Assembly: GCF_002335445.1 (NCBI RefSeq)
Contig: NZ_BDME01000001.1
Span: forward strand, 310,001 to 374,000
Length of the DNA: 64,000 nt
DNA from: Lebetimonas natsushimae
GTDB taxonomy: Bacteria; Campylobacterota; Campylobacteria; Campylobacterales; Nautiliaceae
Direction of reading: 5' to 3'
Position 1 is the first letter of the stretch; each line of letters starts with the position of its first letter. Below the pieces are notes generated by a model. The model made no database searches. It was not told the DNA's origin and saw only the letters and a program-made list of their open reading frames with translations. The position numbers and the translations under genes were made by a program. Below, piece by piece: positions 1 to 7,011 of this stretch.

Positions 1-29
1 AATTAATCTAAAATTTTGTTATACTTTCA

Positions 30-45
30 TTAGTGACAGACACAA
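30..45 (-). repeat. 16-nt box, inverted partner of 6070-6085
   Basis: The 16 bases here, read on the minus strand, match the box at 6070-6085 at 15 of 16 positions (core GTGTCNGTCAC). The box lies immediately upstream of a TATAAT hexamer and the transposase gene. It could be an operator or a REP-like end recognised by the transposase; the role is inference. Confidence 0.45.
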
Positions 46-51
46 TATAAT
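46..51 (+). promoter_or_regulatory. -10 box (TATAAT) for the transposase gene
   Basis: Perfect TATAAT directly after the 16-nt box and about 80 nt upstream of the transposase ATG. No convincing -35 is visible, which is usual for epsilonproteobacterial promoters. A GACACA/TGTGTC arm pair surrounds it (39-44 and 58-63). Confidence 0.4.
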
Positions 52-131
52 TTAAAATGTGTCAGGAAAAATTGAAAATTAAAAAATATAAAATTAAAAA
101 TAAAATGAATAAAAAATAAGAAAGGATAAAA

Positions 132-890
132 ATGGCCAGAAAACCGAGAGTAAATGACCCCGGTTTTTATCATATAGTAAATAGAGGTGTAAACGGGGCT
201 GAAATTTTTATTGAAAAAGAAGATTATTATAAATTTTTATCATTGATGCTTAAAACCAAATATGATTACAATATTACTTTTCACGCATTTACAATTTTAC
301 CGAATCATTATCATCTGTTGATTCAAACTCATGAAGCCAATTTGAGTGAGGCTATGAGACTGTTAAACAGTGCATATGCGGCCTGGTATAACTATAAAAG
401 CGGAAGAATAGGGCATTTGTGGAAAGGCAGGTTTGACAGTTTTATGCTTTTTGATGAAGACCATTTCTGGAAGGTGGTTAAATATATAGAAAGAAACGCA
501 TTAGTTTTGGGACTAGTTGATGATATAACTCAGTGGCCTTATCAGTCGCTGTATTTAAGACTTCATAAAACAAAATTTAATGAAATAATAGAAGGCAGTA
601 AAATACTTTCAAAACCGGTTGACGAATATATCGAGTGGTTAAATAAACCACTTGAGAAATTTGAAATAGAAGAAATTTACAAAGAACCTAAAATTGTAAA
701 AATGGAAGACGGAAGTTTGAAAGTTGTAAGAAAAAAAATAGCAGATTTTTTTAATGAATTTCCTGATAATAAAGCAAAAGCTATTAAAGAAGCTAAAAAA
801 GCGGGATACAAATATACCGAAATTGCGAGATACCTTGGTGTCAGTAATTCTTATATACAAAAAATTTTAAAAACAAGTAAAGAGGATTAA
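132..890 (+). CDS. REP-associated-type tyrosine transposase (Y1/IS200-like)
   Basis: A 252-residue single-strand DNA transposase of the HUH/Y1 superfamily, the group that includes RAYT proteins. The opening GFYHIVNRGV-type strand, the HUH-like metal motif H59-Y60-H61 and a tyrosine at 118 in KYIERNA fit the Y1 fold. The last ~50 residues look like a helix-turn-helix (EIARYLGVSNSYIQKIL), as in long RAYT proteins. RBS AAGGA lies just before the ATG at 132. It stands alone, without an accessory TnpB and without clear IS200 ends, so it is more likely a domesticated RAYT than an active IS. Codon usage is AT-rich like its neighbours. Confidence 0.85.
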   Translation: MARKPRVNDPGFYHIVNRGVNGAEIFIEKEDYYKFLSLMLKTKYDYNITFHAFTILPNHYHLLIQTHEANLSEAMRLLNSAYAAWYNYKSGRIGHLWKGRFDSFMLFDEDHFWKVVKYIERNALVLGLVDDITQWPYQSLYLRLHKTKFNEIIEGSKILSKPVDEYIEWLNKPLEKFEIEEIYKEPKIVKMEDGSLKVVRKKIADFFNEFPDNKAKAIKEAKKAGYKYTEIARYLGVSNSYIQKILKTSKED

Positions 891-897
891 TCCTCTT
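880..897. terminator. Palindrome between convergent transposase and gap genes
   Basis: A perfect 18-bp dyad (AAGAGGATT/AATCCTCTT) that can form a 7-bp stem with a TTAA loop. It spans the transposase stop codon and the gap stop codon. No strong T-run follows on either strand, so it would be a weak bidirectional terminator at best. Confidence 0.4.
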
Positions 898-1909
898 AAA
901 GTTTCGAAGCGATTAATTGAGTTAATTCTAACACTCTTTTTGCATATCCGAATTCATTATCATACCAAGCCAAGATTTTAACTTTGTTTCCATCGGCCAC
1001 TGCGGTTGAAAGTCCGTCAATTATACTTGAGTGAGGATTATTAATCATATCAGTTGATACAACTTCATCATAAGTGATATCCAAAATTCCATTTAAATAA
1101 GTTTTTGCTGCTTCTTCAAAAGCTTTGTTTACTTCATCTGCCGTTACTTCTTTTTTAAGAGTTGCTGAAATGTCTGTTACAGCTACATCTGCCACCGGAA
1201 CCCTCAGAGCCATTGCATGCATTTTTCCTTTCAGTGACGGGATAACCTCGATTGTAGCTTTTGCGGCACCGGTAGTTGTAGGGATAATGTTAACTGCAGC
1301 GGCTCTTCCGCGTCTGTGTTTTCCAGGTTTTTTCTTATCAATTGTAACCTGGCTTGAAGTATATGCATGAACAGTTGTAACCAGTGCGCTTTCAACTCCG
1401 AATATGTCTTCAAGCACTTTCATTGCAGGGGCTAGTGAGTTTGTGGTACAGCTAGCATTGGATACAACGTGATGGTTTGCGGGGTCGTATTCATCATGAT
1501 TTACACCTAATACGAAAGTGTGGTCAACTTCTTTCCCCGGTGCTGTAATTACCACTTTTTTAGCTCCGGCTTTTAAATGTTTAGCAGCATCATCTCTTTT
1601 TGTAAATTTTCCTGTAGCTTCTATTACAATATCAATTCCCATTTCTGCCCAAGGTAGTTTTTCTGGGTCCCTTTCGCTTACTACTTTAATTTCTTTTCCA
1701 TCAATAATTAAAGAATTATCAGTATATTCAACATTTGCGGGAAATTTTCCGTGAACGGAGTCAAATTTCAGCATATATGCTAAATCTTCTGGAGTTCCAC
1801 TTCCTCCGTTTGCCACTACTATATCCACATTTTCAGGTTTGTTTTCAACATAATGCCAAAGAACCATTTTACCGATTCTTCCAAGACCGTTTATTGCTAC
1901 TTTTGCCAT
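896..1909 (-). CDS. gap: Glyceraldehyde-3-phosphate dehydrogenase, type I
   Basis: Converts glyceraldehyde-3-phosphate and 1,3-bisphosphoglycerate into each other; in an autotroph it would run mainly in the gluconeogenic direction. 337 residues, normal for the family. The Rossmann motif NGLGRIG is at 7-13 and the catalytic signature SNASCTTN at 150-157 has Cys154. The C-terminal WYDNEFGY motif is intact. After beta-2 the sequence reads VVANGGSGTPEDLAY instead of the usual N-D dipeptide that contacts the NAD ribose, so NADP use is possible (inference). The start is set by AAGGGTGACGAA before the ATG. It is transcribed alone from a -10 inside the 3' end of the Nudix gene. Confidence 0.97.
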   Translation of the reverse strand: MAKVAINGLGRIGKMVLWHYVENKPENVDIVVANGGSGTPEDLAYMLKFDSVHGKFPANVEYTDNSLIIDGKEIKVVSERDPEKLPWAEMGIDIVIEATGKFTKRDDAAKHLKAGAKKVVITAPGKEVDHTFVLGVNHDEYDPANHHVVSNASCTTNSLAPAMKVLEDIFGVESALVTTVHAYTSSQVTIDKKKPGKHRRGRAAAVNIIPTTTGAAKATIEVIPSLKGKMHAMALRVPVADVAVTDISATLKKEVTADEVNKAFEEAAKTYLNGILDITYDEVVSTDMINNPHSSIIDGLSTAVADGNKVKILAWYDNEFGYAKRVLELTQLIASKL

Positions 1910-1930
1910 TTCGTCACCCTTTTTTATAAA

Positions 1931-1936
1931 ATTATA
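1931..1936 (-). promoter_or_regulatory. -10 box for gap
   Basis: Minus-strand TATAAT about 22 nt upstream of the gap ATG. It overlaps the last codons and stop of the Nudix gene, implying a short leader and separate transcription of gap. Confidence 0.45.
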
Positions 1937-2402
1937 TCATACTTATAAAGTCTTTAAGTATTGTTGAGTGGTCAAAAACTAATTCTTTGAAAGGAATATC
2001 TTCAAGTTTAAAAACAAAAGTTTCTTTTGCATCGTCTCCGGCTTTTGGCAGAGCGTTTGCAGAACATACAAATACGGCACTTGCTGTGTGCATTCTCGGG
2101 TCTCTATTTGGATTGGAATAAACTCCTAGCAGTTTTTCTATTTTTACATCTAAATTTATCTCTTCTTTCATTTCCCTTTTTAGTGCATTTTCAACATTTT
2201 CTCCATAATCTACAAAACCGCCGGGCAAGGCAAATCCAAGAGGAGGATTTTTTCTTTTTATTAATACAATTCCCTTAAATTCAGGTGCAAAAATTTTAAC
2301 TATTCCGTCAACCGTTAAAAAAGGAGTCGGTTTTATCCAGTGGGGTATATTTAATTTTTCAAACTCCTCACAAATTCTTAATTTTCCATTTTCCATTTTC
2401 AA
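1932..2402 (-). CDS. Nudix hydrolase
   Basis: A 156-residue Nudix pyrophosphohydrolase. The box reads G-x5-E-x7-REMKEE, matching the Nudix consensus except that the late glycine is replaced (EEINL instead of EExGU). The preceding segment (KRKNPPLGFALPGGFVDYGE) resembles ADP-ribose or NTP-cleaning Nudix enzymes; the substrate cannot be fixed. The first codons (MKMENGKL) are encoded by a copy of the period-7 repeat at 2379-2415, so the true start is uncertain: the repeat supplies two in-frame ATGs. prfA follows 11 nt upstream on the same strand, so the two may be cotranscribed. Confidence 0.88.
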   Translation of the reverse strand: MKMENGKLRICEEFEKLNIPHWIKPTPFLTVDGIVKIFAPEFKGIVLIKRKNPPLGFALPGGFVDYGENVENALKREMKEEINLDVKIEKLLGVYSNPNRDPRMHTASAVFVCSANALPKAGDDAKETFVFKLEDIPFKELVFDHSTILKDFISMI

Positions 2403-2415
2403 TTATCCATTAATT
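2379..2415 (-). repeat. Period-7 repeat (AATGGAA type), minus orientation
   Basis: Read on the minus strand this is AATGGAT, AATTGAA, AATGGAA, AATGGAA, AATTAAG in exact 7-nt register. It lies in the prfA-Nudix gap and encodes the first residues of the Nudix protein. Confidence 0.7.
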
Positions 2416-3481
2416 AAAGTCCCGCTTCTTTTAGCGCCTCAGCCTGGTAATGGGCGATAAGAGGGTCTATTATTTCATCAAAAAGCCCCTCATTCATAAT
2501 TTGTTCAAGCCTGTAAAGCGTCAGTCCGATTCTGTGGTCTGTTATTCTGTTTTGAGGATAGTTGTATGTTCTGATTCTTTCGCTCCTGTCCCCGCTTCCA
2601 ACCTGACTTTTTCTGGTCTCTCCGATTTGGGCAAGTCTTTGCTGTTCATAATATTCAAAAAGTCTGGCTTTTAGTATCTGCATAGCTTTTTCTTTATTTC
2701 TCTGCTGAGACCTTTCATCCTGCATTGATACTGTAATTCCGGTTGGAGTATGTGTGATTCTTACTGCACTTTCAGTTTTATTTACGTGCTGGCCTCCGGC
2801 TCCTCCCGCTCTCATAACTTCAATTTTAAGGTCTTTTGGATCTATTTCAATATCCACGTCGTCAACTTCAGGCATAACAGCAACTGTTACTGCCGAGGTG
2901 TGGATTCTACCTTGTGATTCAGTTTCCGGAATTCTTTGTACCCTGTGGGTACCGCCTTCATATTTTAGCCTTGAATAAGCCCCTTCGCCTTTTATTAAAA
3001 CAATTACTTCTTTGTATCCCCCGATATCGTTTTTGCTCTCACTTACAATTTCCGCCTTCCAGCCCCTATTGTCGGCATATTTTAAATAAGCTTTTAATAA
3101 ATCTCCGACAAATAAGGCAGCTTCATCTCCTCCCGTTCCGGCTCTGATTTCTAAGAAAATATTTTTATCATCATTTGGATCTTTTGGAAGCAGAAGAATT
3201 TTTATCTCTTCTTCAAGTTTAGGGAGTTTGTTTTCGGCCTCTTTTAGTTCTTCTTTTGCAAGTTCTGCCATTTCAGGGTCGTCAAGCATTGATTTTGCTT
3301 CTTCAATTGTATTTAATGTATTTTCATATTCTTTTGCTTTGTTTACAATTTCTTCGAGATGTTTTGCTTCGCGGGATAGTTTTGTCATCTGTTTTATATC
3401 TTTTGTTATTTCGGGAGATGATAATTTTTGATTTATTTCATTATATTTTTCGATAAAGGGTTGTAGTTTTTCAAGTAGCAT
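2414..3481 (-). CDS. prfA: Peptide chain release factor 1
   Basis: A class I release factor that terminates translation at UAA/UAG. 355 residues. The GGQ peptidyl-hydrolase motif sits in [16 protein letters not shown], and the anticodon-like tripeptide is P-E-T in [14 protein letters not shown], the PxT form specific to RF1 (RF2 has SPF). The N-terminal ~90 residues are a coiled-coil-rich PCRF domain. It lies downstream of rpsT with a 110-nt gap holding a long hairpin. Confidence 0.97.
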   Translation of the reverse strand: MLLEKLQPFIEKYNEINQKLSSPEITKDIKQMTKLSREAKHLEEIVNKAKEYENTLNTIEEAKSMLDDPEMAELAKEELKEAENKLPKLEEEIKILLLPKDPNDDKNIFLEIRAGTGGDEAALFVGDLLKAYLKYADNRGWKAEIVSESKNDIGGYKEVIVLIKGEGAYSRLKYEGGTHRVQRIPETESQGRIHTSAVTVAVMPEVDDVDIEIDPKDLKIEVMRAGGAGGQHVNKTESAVRITHTPTGITVSMQDERSQQRNKEKAMQILKARLFEYYEQQRLAQIGETRKSQVGSGDRSERIRTYNYPQNRITDHRIGLTLYRLEQIMNEGLFDEIIDPLIAHYQAEALKEAGL

Positions 3482-3496
3482 ATTTGTCCTTTGGAA

Positions 3497-3536
3497 TTAA
3501 AAGTTAAAAATGCAAAATGAAAAATATAAAATTCAC
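3497..3536 (+). repeat. Degenerate period-7 repeat in the rpsT-prfA gap
   Basis: Units AATTAAA, AGTTAAA, AATGCAA, AATGAAA, AATATAA, AATTCAC keep a 7-nt register. The left part forms one arm of the hairpin at 3501-3552. Confidence 0.5.
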
Positions 3537-3552
3537 TTTACATTTTTAACTT
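3501..3552 (-). other. Long RNA hairpin between rpsT and prfA
   Basis: Arms 3501-3512 and 3541-3552 are perfect reverse complements (AAGTTAAAAATG/CATTTTTAACTT). The next ten positions (3513-3522 with 3531-3540) also pair, with two G-U wobbles, only if the minus strand is the RNA. That gives about 22 bp with a short AT loop. The strand preference fits the rpsT-prfA transcript. It could be an attenuator or processing site. Confidence 0.5.
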
Positions 3553-3591
3553 AGTTGTAAAAAAGTTTTAAAAGAAAGAAAAGGGGAAAAA

Positions 3592-3864
3592 TTAAGCGCT
3601 AGGTTCGATTGATTTTACTAAATGGTGAAGTCTAGAAATTTTTCTTCTTGCTGTATTTTTCTTTAAAATGCCTTTATTAATGTATCCTTGGAATTTTTTA
3701 TTAGCTACTTTCCATGCTTCCAAAGCCGCTTCATAATTTCCTTCAGCCACTGCATTTTCAACTTTTTTAGTGATTGTTTTGATTCTTGTTCTATAGTATC
3801 TGTTTCTTTCTGTTCTTTTTTTGGTTTGTCTTATTCTCTTAAGAGCTGATTTGTTATTTGCCAT
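3592..3864 (-). CDS. rpsT: 30S ribosomal protein S20
   Basis: Primary 16S rRNA-binding protein of the small subunit. 90 residues, rich in Lys/Arg, starting MANNKSALKRIRQTKKRTERN, the typical S20 N-terminus, with the conserved KGILKKNTARRKISRLHHLV segment near the end. The RBS AAAAGGATATAA precedes the ATG. prfA follows after the hairpin gap, an arrangement I recognise from other epsilonproteobacteria. Confidence 0.96.
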   Translation of the reverse strand: MANNKSALKRIRQTKKRTERNRYYRTRIKTITKKVENAVAEGNYEAALEAWKVANKKFQGYINKGILKKNTARRKISRLHHLVKSIEPSA

Positions 3865-3943
3865 TTATATCCTTTTTTGAAGCGTATTTTATAAAAATTT
3901 GGTAAAATTTGCAAATTAATATTTCACTAACAAAAGGAAAAGA

Positions 3944-5266
3944 ATGAATTTATTTGGAACCGATGGAGTCAGAGGCAAAGCAGGAGAGTTTATTACCCCG
4001 TTTTTGGCTACAAAAATTGCCATGGCGTTTGCTGAAACTATTGATAAGAAAACAGGAAAAATTTTGGTTGGAAAAGATACAAGAAGAAGCGGATACATGA
4101 TTGAAAATGCAATAGTTTCAGGGCTTACCGCTATAGGATATAATGTTATACAAATCGGCCCTATGCCCACACCTGCGGTTGCTTTTTTGACAGAAGATAT
4201 GAGATGTGACGGTGGGATAATGATAAGTGCCAGTCATAATCCATATTATGATAACGGGATTAAATTTTTTGACTCTACCGGTAATAAACTTGACAGCAAA
4301 ATTGAGGAAAAAATAGAAAAAAGATATTTTGAAAACAATTTTTCCTTAAAAACAGGAAAAGAAATAGGAAAAAGTAAAAGAATAGATGATGTTATAGGCA
4401 GATATATAGTTCATATTAAATCATCTTTTCCAAAACATCTCAATTTAAGCGGAGTCAGAATAGTGTTGGATACGGCAAACGGTGCAGCATATAAAGTTGC
4501 TCCAACAATTTTCGAAGAATTAGGTGCAGATGTGATTACAATTAACAATGAACCGAACGGATTTAATATAAACTCGAATGCAGGGGCTATGCATCCTGAA
4601 TTTTTAGCTGAAAAAGTAAAAGAATACAGGGCTGATATAGGGTTTGCTCTTGATGGTGATGCTGACAGGTTGGTGGTTGTTGATGAAAACGGGGAAGTTG
4701 TGGATGGAGATAAACTTTTAGGGGCACTGGCTTTTTATCTTTATAAAAATAAAAAACTCTCAACCAATAAAATTGTGGTAACCGTTATGAGTAATTCCGC
4801 TCTTGATAAATTTTTGAATCAATTTGGAATAGAGGTTCTAAGAAGCAATGTTGGTGATAAAAATGTATTGGAACTTATGAAAAAAGAGGGTGTTAATTTT
4901 GGAGGTGAGCAGTCCGGGCATATAATTTTCAGTGATTATGCAAAAACAGGTGACGGATTAGTAAGCGCTCTTCAGGTATGTGCATATCTGCTTGAATCTG
5001 GTAAAAGTGCAAGTGAAGCTTTTAATCTTTTTGAGCTGTATCCGCAAATTCAAGCAAATATTAATGTGATAGAAAAAATTCCTCTTGAAAAAATAGAAGG
5101 AGCAAAAGAAATTTTGAAAGAAGTGGAAAATAACGGATTTAGACATTTGGTAAGATATTCCGGTACTGAAAATAAATTAAGATTATTGATAGAAGGTGAG
5201 AATGAAAAAAAAGCAAAAGAACTTTTAAATAAACTCATTGAATTTTTTAAAAAGAAACTCTCTTAA
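3944..5266 (+). CDS. glmM: Phosphoglucosamine mutase
   Basis: Interconverts glucosamine-6-phosphate and glucosamine-1-phosphate on the way to UDP-GlcNAc for peptidoglycan and lipid A. 440 residues. The phosphoserine loop ISASHNP has the catalytic Ser at 97, the metal loop DGDADR is at 237-242, the sugar-binding GGEQSGH lies mid-protein, and the phosphate-binding [10 protein letters not shown] is near the C-terminus. Start ATG at 3944 follows AAAAGGAAAAGA. lspA follows within 15 nt, separated only by a period-7 repeat. Confidence 0.97.
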   Translation: MNLFGTDGVRGKAGEFITPFLATKIAMAFAETIDKKTGKILVGKDTRRSGYMIENAIVSGLTAIGYNVIQIGPMPTPAVAFLTEDMRCDGGIMISASHNPYYDNGIKFFDSTGNKLDSKIEEKIEKRYFENNFSLKTGKEIGKSKRIDDVIGRYIVHIKSSFPKHLNLSGVRIVLDTANGAAYKVAPTIFEELGADVITINNEPNGFNINSNAGAMHPEFLAEKVKEYRADIGFALDGDADRLVVVDENGEVVDGDKLLGALAFYLYKNKKLSTNKIVVTVMSNSALDKFLNQFGIEVLRSNVGDKNVLELMKKEGVNFGGEQSGHIIFSDYAKTGDGLVSALQVCAYLLESGKSASEAFNLFELYPQIQANINVIEKIPLEKIEGAKEILKEVENNGFRHLVRYSGTENKLRLLIEGENEKKAKELLNKLIEFFKKKLS

Positions 5267-5300
5267 ATGGATAATGGATAATGCATAATGGAAAATTGAT
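5266..5300 (+). repeat. Period-7 repeat at the glmM-lspA junction
   Basis: Units ATGGATA, ATGGATA, ATGCATA, ATGGAAA, ATTGATA in perfect 7-nt register begin at the glmM stop codon and run into the first codons of lspA. They supply the candidate ATG at 5281 and a TTG further in. Confidence 0.75.
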
Positions 5301-5721
5301 AAAATTTTTATTAGTTTTTCTTTTTATTTTTGTCATTGACCAAATAATTAAACTTGCTTTTTTAAACGGATTTGAGTGGCAAAGTAAATGCATTTCTTTA
5401 ACTCTTGCAATAAACAAAGGTGTTGCTTTTTCAATGTTCAGTTTTCTGGGCAGTTATTTAAAATATATTCAGTCGGTTTTAATAATTTTTTTAGGTTTTT
5501 ATTTTATAAAGGAAAAAGTTATTTATAAACATCCGGTTATCAGTGGAATTTTATTTGGTGCTGCGTTATCCAATCTGTTTGATAGGTTTATAAGAGGAGG
5601 GGTGGTTGATTATGTATACTGGCACTGCGGATTTGATTTTGCAATTTTTAATTTTGCCGATACAATGATTGATTTGAGTATAATTCTCTTTGCATACTTG
5701 GCACTGACTAAATATAGATAA
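5281..5721 (+). CDS. lspA: Lipoprotein signal peptidase (signal peptidase II)
   Basis: Inner-membrane aspartyl protease that removes signal peptides from diacylglyceryl-modified prolipoproteins. 146 residues with four hydrophobic segments. The catalytic aspartates are D101 in SNLFDRFIRGGVVDY and D127 in FNFADTMID, with the conserved ALSN before the first. The first residues (MHNGKL) come from the period-7 repeat and lack a good RBS, so the biological start may be the TTG a few codons later. It is translationally close to glmM. Confidence 0.95.
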   Translation: MHNGKLIKFLLVFLFIFVIDQIIKLAFLNGFEWQSKCISLTLAINKGVAFSMFSFLGSYLKYIQSVLIIFLGFYFIKEKVIYKHPVISGILFGAALSNLFDRFIRGGVVDYVYWHCGFDFAIFNFADTMIDLSIILFAYLALTKYR

Positions 5722-5730
5722 AAAAACTAC

Positions 5731-5883
5731 AAAGATAAAAATATTCAGCTCAGTGCTTCATTTTGCTTTGCAACACTCAAATTTTACTAAAAATTGCAAA
5801 CGTAAGCGCCCTAAGGGTTGAGTGCAATTTTTTAAACGCAAAATTTTCGTTAAATTTCGCAACGCTGTAATATTTTTATCTTT
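5731..5883. other. Structured intergenic element with 19-nt terminal inverted repeats
   Basis: The 226-nt gap between lspA and tRNA-Val holds no credible ORF. Its ends, AAAGATAAAAATATTCAGC at 5731-5749 and a one-bulge reverse complement at 5864-5883, form a long stem. Inside, two mutually exclusive pairings are visible: AAAAATTGCA with TGCAATTTTT, and CACTCAA with TTGAGTG. The centre carries CCCTAAGGG. It could be a non-coding RNA, a MITE-like element or an lspA terminator. No target-site duplication is clear. Confidence 0.4.
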
Positions 5884-5914
5884 TAGTTATTTAGTTAGTA
5901 CCTGTATACTTTTA

Positions 5915-5920
5915 TTTTAT
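5915..5920 (+). promoter_or_regulatory. Possible -10 box (TATACT) for tRNA-Val
   Basis: TATACT lies 28 nt upstream of the mature tRNA 5' end. A second candidate, TAAAAT, is at 5933-5938. Confidence 0.3.
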
Positions 5921-5947
5921 AAAAAAAAATGATAAAATTTCAAACCA

Positions 5948-6023
5948 GGTCGCATAGCTCAGTTGGTAGAGCACTACCTTGACATGGTAGGGGTCACAGG
6001 TTCGAGTCCTGTTGCGACCACCA
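5948..6023 (+). tRNA. tRNA-Val (anticodon GAC)
   Basis: A 76-nt cloverleaf with encoded CCA. Acceptor GGTCGCA pairs with TGCGACC, the D arm is GCTC/GAGC, the anticodon arm CTACC-TTGACAT-GGTAG places GAC at positions 34-36, the variable loop is GGGTC, and the T arm is ACAGG-TTCGAGT-CCTGT. GAC reads GUC/GUU valine codons. It is a single tRNA, not part of a cluster. Confidence 0.96.
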
Positions 6024-6030
6024 GCTATTC

Positions 6031-6069
6031 AATATAAAATTGAAAATGTAAAATTTAAAATAAATTAAA
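6031..6069 (+). repeat. Degenerate period-7 repeat after tRNA-Val
   Basis: Units AATATAA, AATTGAA, AATGTAA, AATTTAA, AATAAAT in register, between the tRNA and the 16-nt box at 6070. Confidence 0.5.
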
Positions 6070-6085
6070 TTGTGTCAGTCACTAA
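6070..6085 (+). repeat. 16-nt box, inverted partner of 30-45
   Basis: TTGTGTCAGTCACTAA matches the reverse complement of 30-45 at 15/16 positions. It contains a GTG that is in frame with the next gene but is not its likely start. Confidence 0.45.
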
Positions 6086-6095
6086 AAGGTTAAAA

Positions 6096-6557
6096 ATGAA
6101 ACTTGAAATTCAAAATGTAGGGACCATAGAAATAAAAAACATAGTATTGGATTTTAACGGAACAATTGCAAAAGACGGAAGAGTTTATGAAGAAATTAAA
6201 GATAAAATTATAAAACTTGCTAAAAATTTTGACATATATGTTTTAACTTCAGACACACACGGAAATGCTAAAAAAGAATTATCTGAACTTCCTGTAAAAC
6301 TTCAAATTTTAAAAACTTCCAATCACACTGAAGAAAAAAAAGAATTTGTAGAAAATTTAAAAAACACGTTTGCCGTGGGGAATGGAAGTAATGATTCATT
6401 AATGTTAAAAGTGGCTGATATAGGAGTTTGTGTAATAAATGACGAAGGGGTAAGCTCTAAATCAATTATAAATTGTGATATTTTATGCAAATCTATAATT
6501 GATGCTTTAAATCTTTTAGAATATCCAAAAAGGATTGTCGCTACTTTAAGAGGATAA
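6096..6557 (+). CDS. HAD-superfamily hydrolase, soluble P-type-ATPase-like
   Basis: A 153-residue HAD-fold phosphohydrolase. Motif I is LDFNGTIA with nucleophile D19; the second position is Asn instead of Asp, as in small P-type-ATPase-like HAD proteins. Motif II is LTSDTHG, and motif IV GNGSNDSLML supplies the metal-binding Asp. There is no cap domain. I chose ATG 6096 because AAAAGG lies 7 nt before it; an in-frame GTG at 6072 is inside the 16-nt repeat box. The 3' end overlaps the convergent lipoprotein-like gene by 17 nt. The substrate is unknown. Confidence 0.82.
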   Translation: MKLEIQNVGTIEIKNIVLDFNGTIAKDGRVYEEIKDKIIKLAKNFDIYVLTSDTHGNAKKELSELPVKLQILKTSNHTEEKKEFVENLKNTFAVGNGSNDSLMLKVADIGVCVINDEGVSSKSIINCDILCKSIIDALNLLEYPKRIVATLRG

Positions 6558-7002
6558 GTTTTTTTATGATTTTTAAAGCTTCGTCTTTACTTAAATTATT
6601 AAAATTCATTACTAAAATTTCAGGATTTTCAGGATTGTTTTTTAATAAAACTGTTATATTCCCCCCTTCTTTATCATAACTGATAATAGCTTTATGTTTG
6701 TTTATTGAAGTGGTTTGTGTAACTTCCCCGTTTGTTTCTATTTTTAAATTTTGCATAAATACTGGAAAAATCTGCATGGCAAAAGTTCCTGTAACTATGC
6801 TGAGTGAAAAAGTTTTATTATTATATTGATAATCCCTTTCTGCCTGTGAACTTTGAATATCATTCATCTCTATATTCATACCGTTACATTTGTCAGTTGC
6901 TACATATACATCAATTTTATCAGGCAAATTTTTGCACAAATCTTTATAATCAGCTGCGAATAAAAGAATGAAAGAGAAAAGAAGAAAAATAAATTTTTTC
7001 AT
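6541..7002 (-). CDS. Hypothetical exported protein
   Basis: 153 residues beginning with a Sec signal peptide (MKKFIFLLFSFILLFAADYK, cleavage probably after Ala-16). The mature part has two cysteines (in DLCKNLP and DKCNGMN), likely a disulfide, followed by mixed beta structure. I do not recognise the family. It follows the CsgG-like gene by 9 nt on the same strand, so both are probably one unit that acts in the periplasm. Confidence 0.7.
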   Translation of the reverse strand: MKKFIFLLFSFILLFAADYKDLCKNLPDKIDVYVATDKCNGMNIEMNDIQSSQAERDYQYNNKTFSLSIVTGTFAMQIFPVFMQNLKIETNGEVTQTTSINKHKAIISYDKEGGNITVLLKNNPENPEILVMNFNNLSKDEALKIIKKLILLK

Positions 7003-7011
7003 AATAAGTCT

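Noticed and set aside
132-890. Complete active IS200/IS605 element
   Set aside because: No TnpB, no clear left and right end hairpins around the gene, and a C-terminal HTH typical of single-copy RAYT proteins.
1125-1370. Open frame antisense to gap
   Set aside because: Shadow of the conserved gap coding sequence; no RBS and no family features.
6072-6095. GTG start at 6072 for the HAD gene
   Set aside because: It lies inside the 16-nt box and lacks an RBS; ATG 6096 has AAAAGG at good spacing and gives the normal N-terminus.
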